Positions 7,469-14,590 of a DNA stretch of 17,090 nucleotides are shown here, piece after piece. Within the stretch, counting starts at the first letter, position 1; the number at the start of each line of letters is the position of its first letter. This DNA is from Acidobacteriota bacterium (lineage in GTDB: Bacteria > Acidobacteriota > Terriglobia > UBA7540): positions 1 through 17,090 of the forward strand of contig JAKAWN010000107.1 of assembly GCA_021827245.1 (NCBI GenBank), read 5' to 3'. A program made the position numbers and the translations under genes. The notes under the pieces were generated by a model. The model made no database searches. It was given only the letters and a program-made list of their open reading frames with translations, and was not told where the DNA came from.

Positions 7469-10405
7469 ATGGATAATCTCAATCCTGAACAGCGAAGAGC
7501 AGTCCAGCATGGTGAGGGACCGCTGCTGGTCATCGCGGGCCCGGGGAGCGGAAAGACTCGCGTTATCACCCAACGAATCGTCCATCTTCTTGAAAGTGTG
7601 GCCGGACTTCGGCCGGAGAATATCCTGGCGCTGACTTTCACCGACAAGGCAGCGGGAGAAATGAAGAGCCGGGTAAGCAAAGAGCTGCCCGGACTTGACA
7701 CGAGCCCCCACATTTCCACTTTTCATTCGTTTTGTTTCTCGGTTCTGCGCCGGCGCCATTTTGACCGAAAGGTGCTCGACAAGGTGGACATCTGGATATT
7801 TCTCCGCCGCAGAATGGAACAGCTTGGCCTGGAGTTCTACCAAAAGCTCGCGGCTCCTGGAGCTTTCCTTCATGATCTGAACAACTTTTTCTCGCAATGC
7901 CAGGATGAGCTTGTCGGGCCGGAGGAGTTTGAAGCCTATATCCGCAAACGTGAGGACGAATTCCGGGCACGAGCAGCAAAACTGGATCCGGCTGAACTTT
8001 TATTCGAGCAGGAAGAACTCAGGAAGCAACAGGAACTCGCACGCGTCTTTCGCACCAGCCGGCGCCTGATCGAAGAGGCCGGCTATTCGAGCCTCGGCAC
8101 GCTTATCAGTGAGACAGTTCAGCTCTGGGATCGCGAGCCGGAAACTCTGGAAGAATATCGCCGGCAGTTCCGCTACATCCTGGTTGATGAATTTCAGGAC
8201 AGCAATTACGGCCAGGTACAACTGTTAAAGCACCTGGTTGCGGCGCCTTTCAACATCACCGCAGTCGGTGATCCGGACCAGGCCATCTATCGCTTCCGGG
8301 GGGCTGCGCACGGAACCTTCGAGATGTTCAAACAGGTGTTTCCGAAACCCACGACGGTTTTTCTCAGCCGCAACTACCGGTCAACCGGGAAAATCCTCCG
8401 AGCTTCCGATGTCGTCATCGCCTGCAATCAGCGCGATGGCAAGAAGCCAGGGCTCGTCACTGAAAATCCAGAGGGCGCAACTATTCTTCTTCTCTCATCC
8501 CCGGACTATGCCATTGAGGCACGCGGGGTCGCCGCGCTGGTGCAGGATTTGATTCGCGGAGAGAGGGCATTCAGTGATATCGCAATTCTCTATCGCGCGC
8601 ATTCCCATCGCGACCTGCTGGTGGGCGAATTTCGCCGCAGGAGAATCCCTTTTGTGATTCGCGGGCTCTCGCTGCTTTCCACCACCATTATTCGAGACCT
8701 GCTGGCTTACTTGCGCCTGGTGCATTCTCCGCATGACAATATCAGCCTGACCCGTGTGCTTCTTGAGCGCCGGTGGGACTTCCCTGAAAAGCTGGCGCTG
8801 GACCTCCGCAAACAGGCTGCAAAGCACAAGTGCTCGATTTACGACGCCATCCGGGAGATGGAACACTTGCTTTTTAAGGCCGACCTCGAAAGCACGCGCT
8901 GGCAGGAACTAGAATCGATCCTTGGCGAGCTCAGGAAAAAGTCTGGACACGTGCCGATAACTTCGCTTTTTGATGAGATGGCCGAGCTTCTGGAACTGAA
9001 GTTTATTCCAGGAAGCACCGATGCGGCATGTCTGGAAGCCTTCAAGAAATTCCTGGAGCAATGGGAAGAGAAGAGCGAAACCCGCAAGCTGCCGGAGTTC
9101 ATGGAATATTTCGGCTACTTTCTCGAAGCTGGCGGGAAACTAGAGGTGCCGGAGCCGCCCCTCCCCGTTAACGCCGTTCAGATGATGACAGTCCACGCGT
9201 CGAAAGGACTGGAATTCCCGATCGTATTCATTCTCAGCGTCGCTCCACGCCGTTTTCCCCATGGCGAACAAAAACCAGTCATTGAATTTCCCGACGAACT
9301 TCGTAAAGGCCCCGTGCCGCCGCTGAATCTTCATCTTGAGGAAGAACGCCGGCTGTTCTACGTGGCAATGACTCGCGCACGGGAGCGGCTCTACGTTTCC
9401 GGCGTCGGGAAGAAAGGGACAAGGGCCTCGATCTTCATCGATGACCTGCTTTCTGATCCTGTTGTAAAGGGCCGCGACATTGAACAGATTGACCTCGAGG
9501 GCCTTCCTGAACAGACAGAATATTCGAAACCATCCCCACAGCAAAAAACCCCCAGGGGTGGCCGGACCGCACAACAGAGCCTTTTCGACGAGCCTGCACC
9601 GGCGCCCGATTCCGTCCACCCTCCCGTGGCGCAGTGGGCAATGGCAATTCCTCCTCCGCCGGACGGCAAACTCCGACTCAGCGCAACGGCCATAGAAACC
9701 TATCTCGAATGCCCGCTGAAATTCAAATTCAGCCACCTCTACCGCATTCCGACGGGTCCGCAGGCTGCGCTAACGTTCGGGAACATCATGCACCAGTCGA
9801 TTCGCCACTACTTCAATTTGCGGAAAGATGGCAAGGTTGCCTTTGACGACTTGAGCCGGTTCTATCTCGGCGCATGGAAGAATGTGGGATTTGAAGATTC
9901 CTACCAGGAAGAGAGTTATCGGAAGTCTGGACTCGCGCAGCTTAGCGAATTCACCGCGCGCCACAACGCAATTCCTATCGACGCCGAAAAAGTGCGGATG
10001 GAAGTCCACTTCGAGATCGAGATGCAGGAAGTCGTGCTCGAGGGGCGCATCGACCAGATCAACCCTCTCAAGCCGCACGAACCGGCCGTCGTGCAACTGA
10101 TCGATTACAAGACCGGACGGCCTCGCACCCAGAAAGACGCGGACAAGAGCTTGCAGCTTTCCGTCTATGCTCTTGCCGCTCGCAACCAAATGGGGCTTGA
10201 ACCTCAAGGATTGATTTTCTACAACCTCACTGACAACCAGACGGTGGCGAGCGTGCGGACGCAAAGGGAACTGGACTCGGTTCAGCAGAAAATCCTGTCG
10301 GTAGCGGAGGAAATCCGTCGGATGATTTTTCCGCCCACGCCGGGTTTTGCCTGCAAGTACTGCGAGTTTGTTCCGATCTGCCCTGCCCACGAGGAGGAGA
10401 TTTAA
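7469..10405 (+). CDS. UvrD/PcrA-type helicase fused to AddB-like Fe-S PD-(D/E)XK nuclease
   Basis: A 978-aa superfamily-1A DNA helicase with a nuclease tail. Helicase motifs: Q motif LNPEQRRAV (4-12), Walker A AGPGSGKT (23-30, Lys29), motif Ia LTFTDKAAGEM, motif II VDEFQDSN near 240, motif III GDPDQAIYRFRGA near 267, motif IV SRNYRST near 300, motif V MMTVHASKGLEF near 573, and motif VI LFYVAMTRARERLYVS near 632. From about residue 735 comes a RecB-type nuclease: EGRIDQI, LIDYKTG and QLSVYA supply the Asp, Asp-x-Lys and QxxxY motifs. Cys748 plus Cys962, 965 and 971 match the C...CX2CX5C spacing of the Fe-S staple in AddB. It therefore combines AddA-like motor and AddB-like nuclease features in one chain. 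A likely role is end resection or repair. The ATG gives the expected family start; a weak TTGCCT/AATAAT promoter may precede it. rmuC follows 43 bases on. Confidence 0.93.
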   Translation: MDNLNPEQRRAVQHGEGPLLVIAGPGSGKTRVITQRIVHLLESVAGLRPENILALTFTDKAAGEMKSRVSKELPGLDTSPHISTFHSFCFSVLRRRHFDRKVLDKVDIWIFLRRRMEQLGLEFYQKLAAPGAFLHDLNNFFSQCQDELVGPEEFEAYIRKREDEFRARAAKLDPAELLFEQEELRKQQELARVFRTSRRLIEEAGYSSLGTLISETVQLWDREPETLEEYRRQFRYILVDEFQDSNYGQVQLLKHLVAAPFNITAVGDPDQAIYRFRGAAHGTFEMFKQVFPKPTTVFLSRNYRSTGKILRASDVVIACNQRDGKKPGLVTENPEGATILLLSSPDYAIEARGVAALVQDLIRGERAFSDIAILYRAHSHRDLLVGEFRRRRIPFVIRGLSLLSTTIIRDLLAYLRLVHSPHDNISLTRVLLERRWDFPEKLALDLRKQAAKHKCSIYDAIREMEHLLFKADLESTRWQELESILGELRKKSGHVPITSLFDEMAELLELKFIPGSTDAACLEAFKKFLEQWEEKSETRKLPEFMEYFGYFLEAGGKLEVPEPPLPVNAVQMMTVHASKGLEFPIVFILSVAPRRFPHGEQKPVIEFPDELRKGPVPPLNLHLEEERRLFYVAMTRARERLYVSGVGKKGTRASIFIDDLLSDPVVKGRDIEQIDLEGLPEQTEYSKPSPQQKTPRGGRTAQQSLFDEPAPAPDSVHPPVAQWAMAIPPPPDGKLRLSATAIETYLECPLKFKFSHLYRIPTGPQAALTFGNIMHQSIRHYFNLRKDGKVAFDDLSRFYLGAWKNVGFEDSYQEESYRKSGLAQLSEFTARHNAIPIDAEKVRMEVHFEIEMQEVVLEGRIDQINPLKPHEPAVVQLIDYKTGRPRTQKDADKSLQLSVYALAARNQMGLEPQGLIFYNLTDNQTVASVRTQRELDSVQQKILSVAEEIRRMIFPPTPGFACKYCEFVPICPAHEEEI

Positions 10406-10448
10406 TCCGCAATAGCGTTCGGAAATTGAAGGAAAATTGAGGAAATTC

Positions 10449-11840
10449 ATGAATCAATGGATCCTGTTTATTGCCGGAGCGGTAGCTGGATGCCTGATCG
10501 GATGGCTGCTGGCCAGTCTGCGGCGAAACTCCGTTCTTTCGGCGCTGCAAATCGAAGCCGAAGGAAAAACCAGGGCCGCTGAGACCATGGCCAGCGAGCT
10601 TCGCTCTCAGGTCGCAGAACTCCAGTCAAAGCTGGAGGTCAGCGGGCAGCAGGCCAGAAACGAATCCAATCTTCGCGTGGCGGCGGAAACCAGACTGGCG
10701 GAAACGCAAGCAAACCTGGAAGATCAGAAGCGCCTGCTCGATGAAGCCAGGGTCAAACTCGCAGATGCTTTTCAGGCGCTTTCCGCCGAAGCGCTGAAAA
10801 GCAACAACCAGGCTTTCATCGCCCTGGCTCGAAGCACTTTTGAAACCATCCAGACACAGGCAAAGGGCGACCTGGAAACGCGCGAACAGGCCATCATGGG
10901 CCTCGTTAACCCGCTCATAGAAACCCTCAAACGGTATGAGACTCAAATCCAGGAGATGGAGAAGGTTCGGCAAAGCGCCTACGGTTCGCTCGAGGAACAG
11001 CTCCGCAATCTGGCGACGGTGAATCAGCAACTGCAAAAGGAAACGGGAACGCTGGCGAATACGCTCAAGGGTGGGCCAGCGGTGCGCGGCCGATGGGGGG
11101 AGATGACCCTTCGGCGCGTGGCGGAACTGGCCGGCATGTCAGAGCATTGCGATTTCACCGAACAGGAGAATTTTGAATCCGACGCAGGCCGCCAGCGACC
11201 GGACATGATCGTCCACCTTCCCAACGGTCGCGATATTGCCGTGGATGCGAAGGCTCCACTCCAGGCCTTTTTGGACGCGGCCGCCGCTCCAACCGAAGAG
11301 GAACGTACGGCGAAGCTGGCCCGGCACGCCCAGCTTGTCCGCGATCGGATGAAGGAACTGTCAGCCAAGGCTTACTGGGATCAATTTAATCCGGCGCCTG
11401 AGATCGTGGTGCTCTTCCTGCCGGGAGAATCATTTTTCAGCGCCGCGCTCGAGCAGGATCGGACGCTGCTGGAAGACGGGATGCAGAAGCATGTGGTGAT
11501 CGCAACACCCACAACGCTGATTGCTTTGCTCCGAGCCGTGGCTTTCGGATGGCGGCAGGAACGGATCGCGCGCAATGCTCAGGCGATCAGCGACCTTGGT
11601 AAAGATCTCTATGACCGCATGCGTACTTTCCTGACCCATTTCGAAGGAGTGGGATCGTCTCTTAAACGGGCGACGGAGAATTACAACCGAGCGGTCGGGT
11701 CTCTCGAATCTCGCGTACTGCCTTCTGCGCGCAAGTTCAAGGATCTGGGCGCGGCCACCGGCGATGCCATGGCAGAACTCGAGCCGCTTGACGAGACAAC
11801 ACGGGAGCTCAGCGCGCCGGAGCATGATGTGTCGAAATGA
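10449..11840 (+). CDS. rmuC: RmuC-family DNA recombination protein
   Basis: About 463 aa. The order is an N-terminal membrane segment (WILFIAGAVAGCLIGWLLASL, residues 4-24), a long Glu/Ala/Gln-rich coiled coil to about residue 200, then the RmuC domain with GPAVRGRWGEMTLRRVAELAGM, RPDMIVHLPNGRDIAVDAKAPLQAF, IVVLFLPGESFFSAAL and TPTTLIALLRAVAFGWRQE. The family limits inverted-repeat recombination in E. coli, and the domain is related to PD-(D/E)XK-type nucleases. I chose the ATG at 10449 because GAGG lies 6 bases before it; an in-frame TTG at 10437 would add four residues. It sits 43 bases after the helicase-nuclease gene, suggesting one DNA-processing operon. No plus-strand terminator with a U-tract follows; the hairpin at 11909-11932 may serve weakly in this direction. 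Confidence 0.95.
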   Translation: MNQWILFIAGAVAGCLIGWLLASLRRNSVLSALQIEAEGKTRAAETMASELRSQVAELQSKLEVSGQQARNESNLRVAAETRLAETQANLEDQKRLLDEARVKLADAFQALSAEALKSNNQAFIALARSTFETIQTQAKGDLETREQAIMGLVNPLIETLKRYETQIQEMEKVRQSAYGSLEEQLRNLATVNQQLQKETGTLANTLKGGPAVRGRWGEMTLRRVAELAGMSEHCDFTEQENFESDAGRQRPDMIVHLPNGRDIAVDAKAPLQAFLDAAAAPTEEERTAKLARHAQLVRDRMKELSAKAYWDQFNPAPEIVVLFLPGESFFSAALEQDRTLLEDGMQKHVVIATPTTLIALLRAVAFGWRQERIARNAQAISDLGKDLYDRMRTFLTHFEGVGSSLKRATENYNRAVGSLESRVLPSARKFKDLGAATGDAMAELEPLDETTRELSAPEHDVSK

Positions 11841-11899
11841 TTTTCAATTTGAAGCAGGAAAAGAATTGAGAGACGTGGTGCGGGGAGAAAAGCCGGCAT

Positions 11900-11932
11900 A
11901 AAAAAATCCGGGGATGCAACATTGCATCCCCG
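11900..11932 (-). terminator. Rho-independent terminator of the lysine-rich micro-gene
   Basis: On the minus strand a perfect 11-bp stem, CGGGGATGCAA / TTGCATCCCCG (11932-11922 and 11919-11909), closes on a 2-nt loop and in practice probably opens to 4 nt or more. It is followed after GA by seven T residues (11906-11900). It lies 30 bases after the stop of the 19-codon ORF. The hairpin alone may also slow polymerase arriving from rmuC on the other strand. Confidence 0.88.
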
Positions 11933-11962
11933 AACCTTCTCTTTCAATCTTACTGAAGAGTG

Positions 11963-12022
11963 TTACCTCTTCTTCTTCGGCTTTGCTTTTGCCTTCGGCT
12001 TTGCTTTCTTTTTTGCTGCCAT
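11963..12022 (-). CDS. 19-residue lysine-rich micropeptide
   Basis: ATG at 12022 to TAA at 11963 encodes MAAKKKAKPKAKAKPKKKR: ten Lys, one Arg, five Ala, two Pro and no acidic or aromatic residue, so the net charge is about +11. The near-repeat KAKPKAKAKPK resembles the C-terminal tails of histone H1 or HU-like proteins, which suggests nucleic-acid binding (inference). I do not recognise a named family. Evidence that it is a real gene: AGAGGAGA at 12035-12028 with 6-nt spacing to the ATG, a near-consensus promoter at 12120-12092, a 5'-UTR hairpin, and an intrinsic terminator 30 bases after the stop. Together they make a self-contained transcript of about 190 nt. Alternatives are a dual-function small RNA, or a regulatory leader whose Lys codons matter more than the product. 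Confidence 0.7.
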   Translation of the reverse strand: MAAKKKAKPKAKAKPKKKR

Positions 12023-12052
12023 TTTATTCTCCTCTCAAACATCTTGAGTTCT

Positions 12053-12071
12053 CGCCAGCTAAAAGCTGGCG
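12053..12071 (-). other. Perfect stem-loop in the 5' UTR of the micro-gene
   Basis: CGCCAGCT-TTT-AGCTGGCG on the minus strand is an 8-bp stem with a 3-nt loop. It lies about 14 nt after the expected transcription start and about 18 nt before the Shine-Dalgarno. It could protect the RNA 5' end or control translation. No T-run follows, so it is not an attenuator terminator by itself. Confidence 0.6.
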
Positions 12072-12080
12072 GAGCGCGTG

Positions 12081-12106
12081 CTCAGTCACAATGTATAGTG
12101 ACAGAG
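12081..12106. promoter_or_regulatory. Operator-like dyad centred on the micro-gene -10 box
   Basis: CTCAGTCAC-N8-GTGACAGAG: half-sites of 9 bp match in 8 positions when one is reverse-complemented. The 8-bp spacer contains the TATACA -10 element and the left arm covers the predicted start site. The placement is typical of a repressor operator. The motif does not match CRP/FNR or LexA consensus sites that I know. Confidence 0.45.
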
Positions 12107-12120
12107 GATAATCTTGTCAA
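12092..12120 (-). promoter_or_regulatory. Near-consensus sigma70 promoter of the lysine-rich micro-gene
   Basis: TTGACA (12120-12115), 17 bp, TATACA (12097-12092) on the minus strand. The expected start is near 12085, giving a leader of about 63 nt to the ATG at 12022. With TTGACG/TATAAT at 14462-14434 it is one of the two best promoter matches in the window. Confidence 0.8.
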
Positions 12121-12146
12121 GAAGAAAGTGAAGCGAGGAGCTAAAA

Positions 12147-12206
12147 ATGAGAATGAAAATTTCCTCGTGTCGCGTTTTTCTCATCAACTCCAAAGCATTC
12201 GCGTGA
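12147..12206 (+). CDS. Possible 19-codon leader ORF (weak)
   Basis: ATG at 12147 to TGA at 12206, preceded by GCGAGGAG with 6-nt spacing, encodes a short peptide starting MRMKISSCRV. The good ribosome-binding site is the only support. It lies 87 bases upstream of the VWFA-related gene and could be a leader peptide. No promoter is clear, and composition gives no help. Confidence 0.15.
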   Translation: MRMKISSCRVFLINSKAFA

Positions 12207-12293
12207 TCTCGTCGAACTTTTCTTGGGGTCAAAGATCCGAAGCACGAGCATATTTCCCTACGTTCAAGTAAACTGAAAGTGAGGATGAACCGA

Positions 12294-13316
12294 ATGAGGG
12301 CGCGGCAACAAACGCAAATCATCAAACCTCTCGTGACCGCACCAGCCGTGGTGATCGTGCTGGTGCTGCTCTTTCAGTCTTTCCCGCTGGCAGCAGCACA
12401 GAACGCTCCGCAAATAATCGGGCCCACGCTCAAAGTCACGACGGAAGTCGTCAACGTGTATGCGGTGGTGCGAACCAAACATGGGCGCCTCGTTCCTGAT
12501 CTCACGAAAAATGATTTTGAAATCAAAGAAGACAACATCCCGCAAAAGATTACTTACTTCACGCGCGAGACGGACACGCCGCTGACGCTTGCCATCATGA
12601 TTGACACCAGTCCGAGCCAGGAAAGAGTTCTCCACACCGAACAGCGCGAGGCCGATGCTTTTCTCCGCCAGGTTCTCCGCCCCAAGGATCTGGTGTGCGT
12701 TATTCATTTCGATCTTGACGTGGAACTCCTGCAGGATTTCACGAATGACCAGCGCCTGCTGGACAAGGCCATCAACGAAACGGTGATCAATGGCGGCGGT
12801 GCGAGCGCCTTGCCATCGTCCCTGCCACCACCAACTTTTCCATCCGGCAATATCGGCGGCACACACCTTTATGACGCCGTCTGGCTTGCCTCCAACCAGT
12901 TGATGAGCCATGAAGTGGGACGCAAAGTCCTCATCCTCCTCACCGACGGACAGGACCAGGGCAGCAAAGAGACGCTGGATCAGGCGCTCAGAGCCGCGCA
13001 AGAGAACAACGTGATCATCTACGCCATTGACATTGTCGATCGTGCCTTCTATAGATTTGGCAACTTCAGCTTTAACGGGGGCGCGGTTCTGCGCAAGCTT
13101 TGTGAGCAGACGGGCGGACGCGTGCTGACCGTGAAGAAGATCGAGAAGACTTCTGACGCCTTCCAGGAAATCGCCAGAGAGTTGCGGACGCAATATCTTC
13201 TTGGCTACACTCCCAATAATCCGAGAAAAGGGCCCGGCTTTCGCAGAATTAAGGTTCGCGTGATTCACGGAGATTACAAAGTTCAGGCTCGCAGTGGATA
13301 TTACCCGCACTCGTGA
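12294..13316 (+). CDS. Secreted VWFA-related domain protein (acidobacterial type)
   Basis: About 340 aa. The hydrophobic segment AVVIVLVLLFQSFPLAAAQ is a signal peptide. Next comes the short N-terminal beta domain typical of the family (EVVNVYAVVRTKHGRLVPDLTKNDFEIKEDN), then a von Willebrand A domain with an intact MIDAS: Asp104-x-Ser106-x-Ser108 in IMIDTSPS, Thr in GGTHLYDAV, and Asp218 in LLTDGQDQ. The ending LRTQYLLGYTPNN...GYYPH is also characteristic. Such proteins are numerous in acidobacteria, and their ligands are unknown. I chose the ATG at 12294, which has GAGG 9 bases before it; GTG 12279 and ATG 12285 are in frame but lack good spacing. It is convergent with a second member at 13475-14410. 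An insert (GGGASALPSSLPPPTFPSGN) before the Thr motif lengthens this copy relative to its neighbour. Confidence 0.93.
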   Translation: MRARQQTQIIKPLVTAPAVVIVLVLLFQSFPLAAAQNAPQIIGPTLKVTTEVVNVYAVVRTKHGRLVPDLTKNDFEIKEDNIPQKITYFTRETDTPLTLAIMIDTSPSQERVLHTEQREADAFLRQVLRPKDLVCVIHFDLDVELLQDFTNDQRLLDKAINETVINGGGASALPSSLPPPTFPSGNIGGTHLYDAVWLASNQLMSHEVGRKVLILLTDGQDQGSKETLDQALRAAQENNVIIYAIDIVDRAFYRFGNFSFNGGAVLRKLCEQTGGRVLTVKKIEKTSDAFQEIARELRTQYLLGYTPNNPRKGPGFRRIKVRVIHGDYKVQARSGYYPHS

Positions 13317-13427
13317 CTCACACGTCTGAATCGTGGGCCCACTCCTGCAGCAACGGTCATAATTGCTTGCTCGGGCTCGGCCTCGGCGGGTAATCCAGAC
13401 CCACCAATACTATTTTGCGGTTTCTTG

Positions 13428-13478
13428 ATAGGGCGCACCTATGGCGTGCGGTCCCCGACTTTCACATCGGTGCCCTAT
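13428..13478. other. Imperfect inverted repeat between the convergent VWFA genes
   Basis: ATAGGGCGCACC (13428-13439) can pair with GGTGCCCTAT (13469-13478) with one bulged base. Smaller hairpins such as CGCAC/GTGCG are possible inside. It overlaps the stop codon of the minus-strand gene and could be a two-way transcription block, but no T-run follows on either strand. The rest of the 158-bp gap (13317-13474) shows nothing I recognise. Confidence 0.35.
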
Positions 13479-14410
13479 TGGCTGGGAGCGAAGTAACCGG
13501 CCTTCGCACGTACGCGCAGGCCTTTCTTGTCAGTTTTGATGGTGATCTTTCGAAAGGAGCCATTATGGGCGTGGATGGCGTAGGCCAAGCTGTACTGGCT
13601 CCGCAGTTCGCGACCGATCCGTTTGAATTCAGCGGACAAATCGTTCGCCTCGATGGGGAAAAACGCACGGCCACCCGTTTCGTCCGCAAAATACTTCAGC
13701 ACCTTGTCGCCCCGTGTATTTATCCCCATCCAGTTCGTACTGATGGCATAGATGGTTGCTTCTGCCTTCTCCGCCATGGAGAGCGCCTCTTCGCGTGAAT
13801 GCTTGCTGAAGTTGTCCCGTCCGTCAGAGATCACAATCAGCACCCGCCGAAGGTACGGGTGCGGGGCGGGAATGTAAATCATCTTCTCCTTGCAGGCGTA
13901 ATAGATGGCGTCGTAGAGCCCCGTCCCGCCACCCGCGTCGAGGGAACGAATACCCTGAGCAAGCTTGTCGAGGTCGTCCGTATAGTCCTGGACCATTATC
14001 GGTTCCGTATCGAATCCAACGACAAAAGCCTTATCTTCGCCGGGCCGGACCGTGTCATAAAGAAAATCGATGGCGGCTTCCTTCTCAAAGTGCAATCGCA
14101 GACGGATGCTGTTGCTGGTGTCAATCAGAATTCCGATGCGAAGCGGAAGATTCGTCTCGCGGCCGAAAAAAAGGATCTTTTGGGGCTTCCCATTTTCGTA
14201 AACGCGGAAATCATTCTCGGTGAGATTCGTGACAAGTTGCTTCTTTTTGTTCACAACGGTAAACAGAACGTTCTCCAGGTTCACCTGAACTCGGATCGGT
14301 GGTACCTGGCTCTGATTCCGCCTGGGGGTTGTTTTTTGTTTGGTTTGTGCAGAGGATGGGCTCGCTAGAAAACAACCGATTAGCAGTAGCCCGAAGAACT
14401 TCTTCATCAT
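13475..14410 (-). CDS. Secreted VWFA-related domain protein (acidobacterial type)
   Basis: A 311-aa protein with signal peptide MMKKFFGLLLIGCFLASPSSAQ, a basic Lys/Arg/Gln linker, the family beta domain (NLENVLFTVVNKKKQLVTNLTENDFRVYENGKP) and a VWA domain with intact MIDAS residues: DTSNS in GILIDTSNSI, Thr in GGGTGLYDA, Asp in VISDGRDNF. It ends with LRSQYSLAYA and GYFAPSQ, as in the convergent paralogue at 12294-13316. Exported and probably periplasmic or outer-surface, with an unknown metal-dependent protein ligand. ATG codons at 14410 and 14407 are both possible; the predicted transcript start is only about 17 nt upstream, so the leader is very short. The two paralogues differ widely in sequence, so the pair is not a recent tandem copy. 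Confidence 0.93.
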   Translation of the reverse strand: MMKKFFGLLLIGCFLASPSSAQTKQKTTPRRNQSQVPPIRVQVNLENVLFTVVNKKKQLVTNLTENDFRVYENGKPQKILFFGRETNLPLRIGILIDTSNSIRLRLHFEKEAAIDFLYDTVRPGEDKAFVVGFDTEPIMVQDYTDDLDKLAQGIRSLDAGGGTGLYDAIYYACKEKMIYIPAPHPYLRRVLIVISDGRDNFSKHSREEALSMAEKAEATIYAISTNWMGINTRGDKVLKYFADETGGRAFFPIEANDLSAEFKRIGRELRSQYSLAYAIHAHNGSFRKITIKTDKKGLRVRAKAGYFAPSQ

Positions 14411-14433
14411 TTCTCTGGCCGACGTCCTCGATC

Positions 14434-14462
14434 ATTATAAATTGGCCCTCCGGTAGCGTCAA
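14434..14462 (-). promoter_or_regulatory. Sigma70-type promoter of the minus-strand VWFA gene
   Basis: TTGACG (14462-14457), 17 bp, TATAAT (14439-14434) on the minus strand; predicted start near 14427, about 17 nt before the ATG at 14410. Confidence 0.8.
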
Positions 14463-14531
14463 CGAACGATTCCTGCGGAAAGTGCTGTCCGCACGGACCC
14501 CGTTCATGTTCTGCGTCCCGAGAATTTTCTC

Positions 14532-14559
14532 TTGTTTCCAAAACGAACTCCTCTATACT
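14532..14559 (+). promoter_or_regulatory. Possible promoter reading into the 14.6-kb gap
   Basis: TTGTTT (14532-14537), 16 bp, TATACT (14554-14559). The -10 is good and the -35 matches only TTG. Predicted start near 14566, just ahead of the foldable segment at 14591-14714. Confidence 0.3.
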
Positions 14560-14590
14560 GAGGCGGAACGCGGGGTGCGGAAGCTACGGA

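Noticed and set aside
9140..9736. Minus-strand open frame inside the helicase-nuclease gene
   Set aside because: Overlaps conserved helicase motifs V and VI on the other strand; composition is that of an antisense shadow.
11909..11932. Hairpin as a plus-strand terminator for rmuC
   Set aside because: On the plus strand the stem is followed by AACCTTCTC rather than a T-run, whereas the minus strand has seven Ts, so it is assigned to the micro-gene.
12264..13310. Long minus-strand open frame (348 codons) opposite the first VWFA gene
   Set aside because: It is an antisense shadow of a gene with a signal peptide and intact MIDAS motifs; the antisense protein has no recognisable motif.
13799..14368. 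Plus-strand open frame opposite the second VWFA gene
   Set aside because: Shadow of the real minus-strand gene; no ribosome-binding site or family features.
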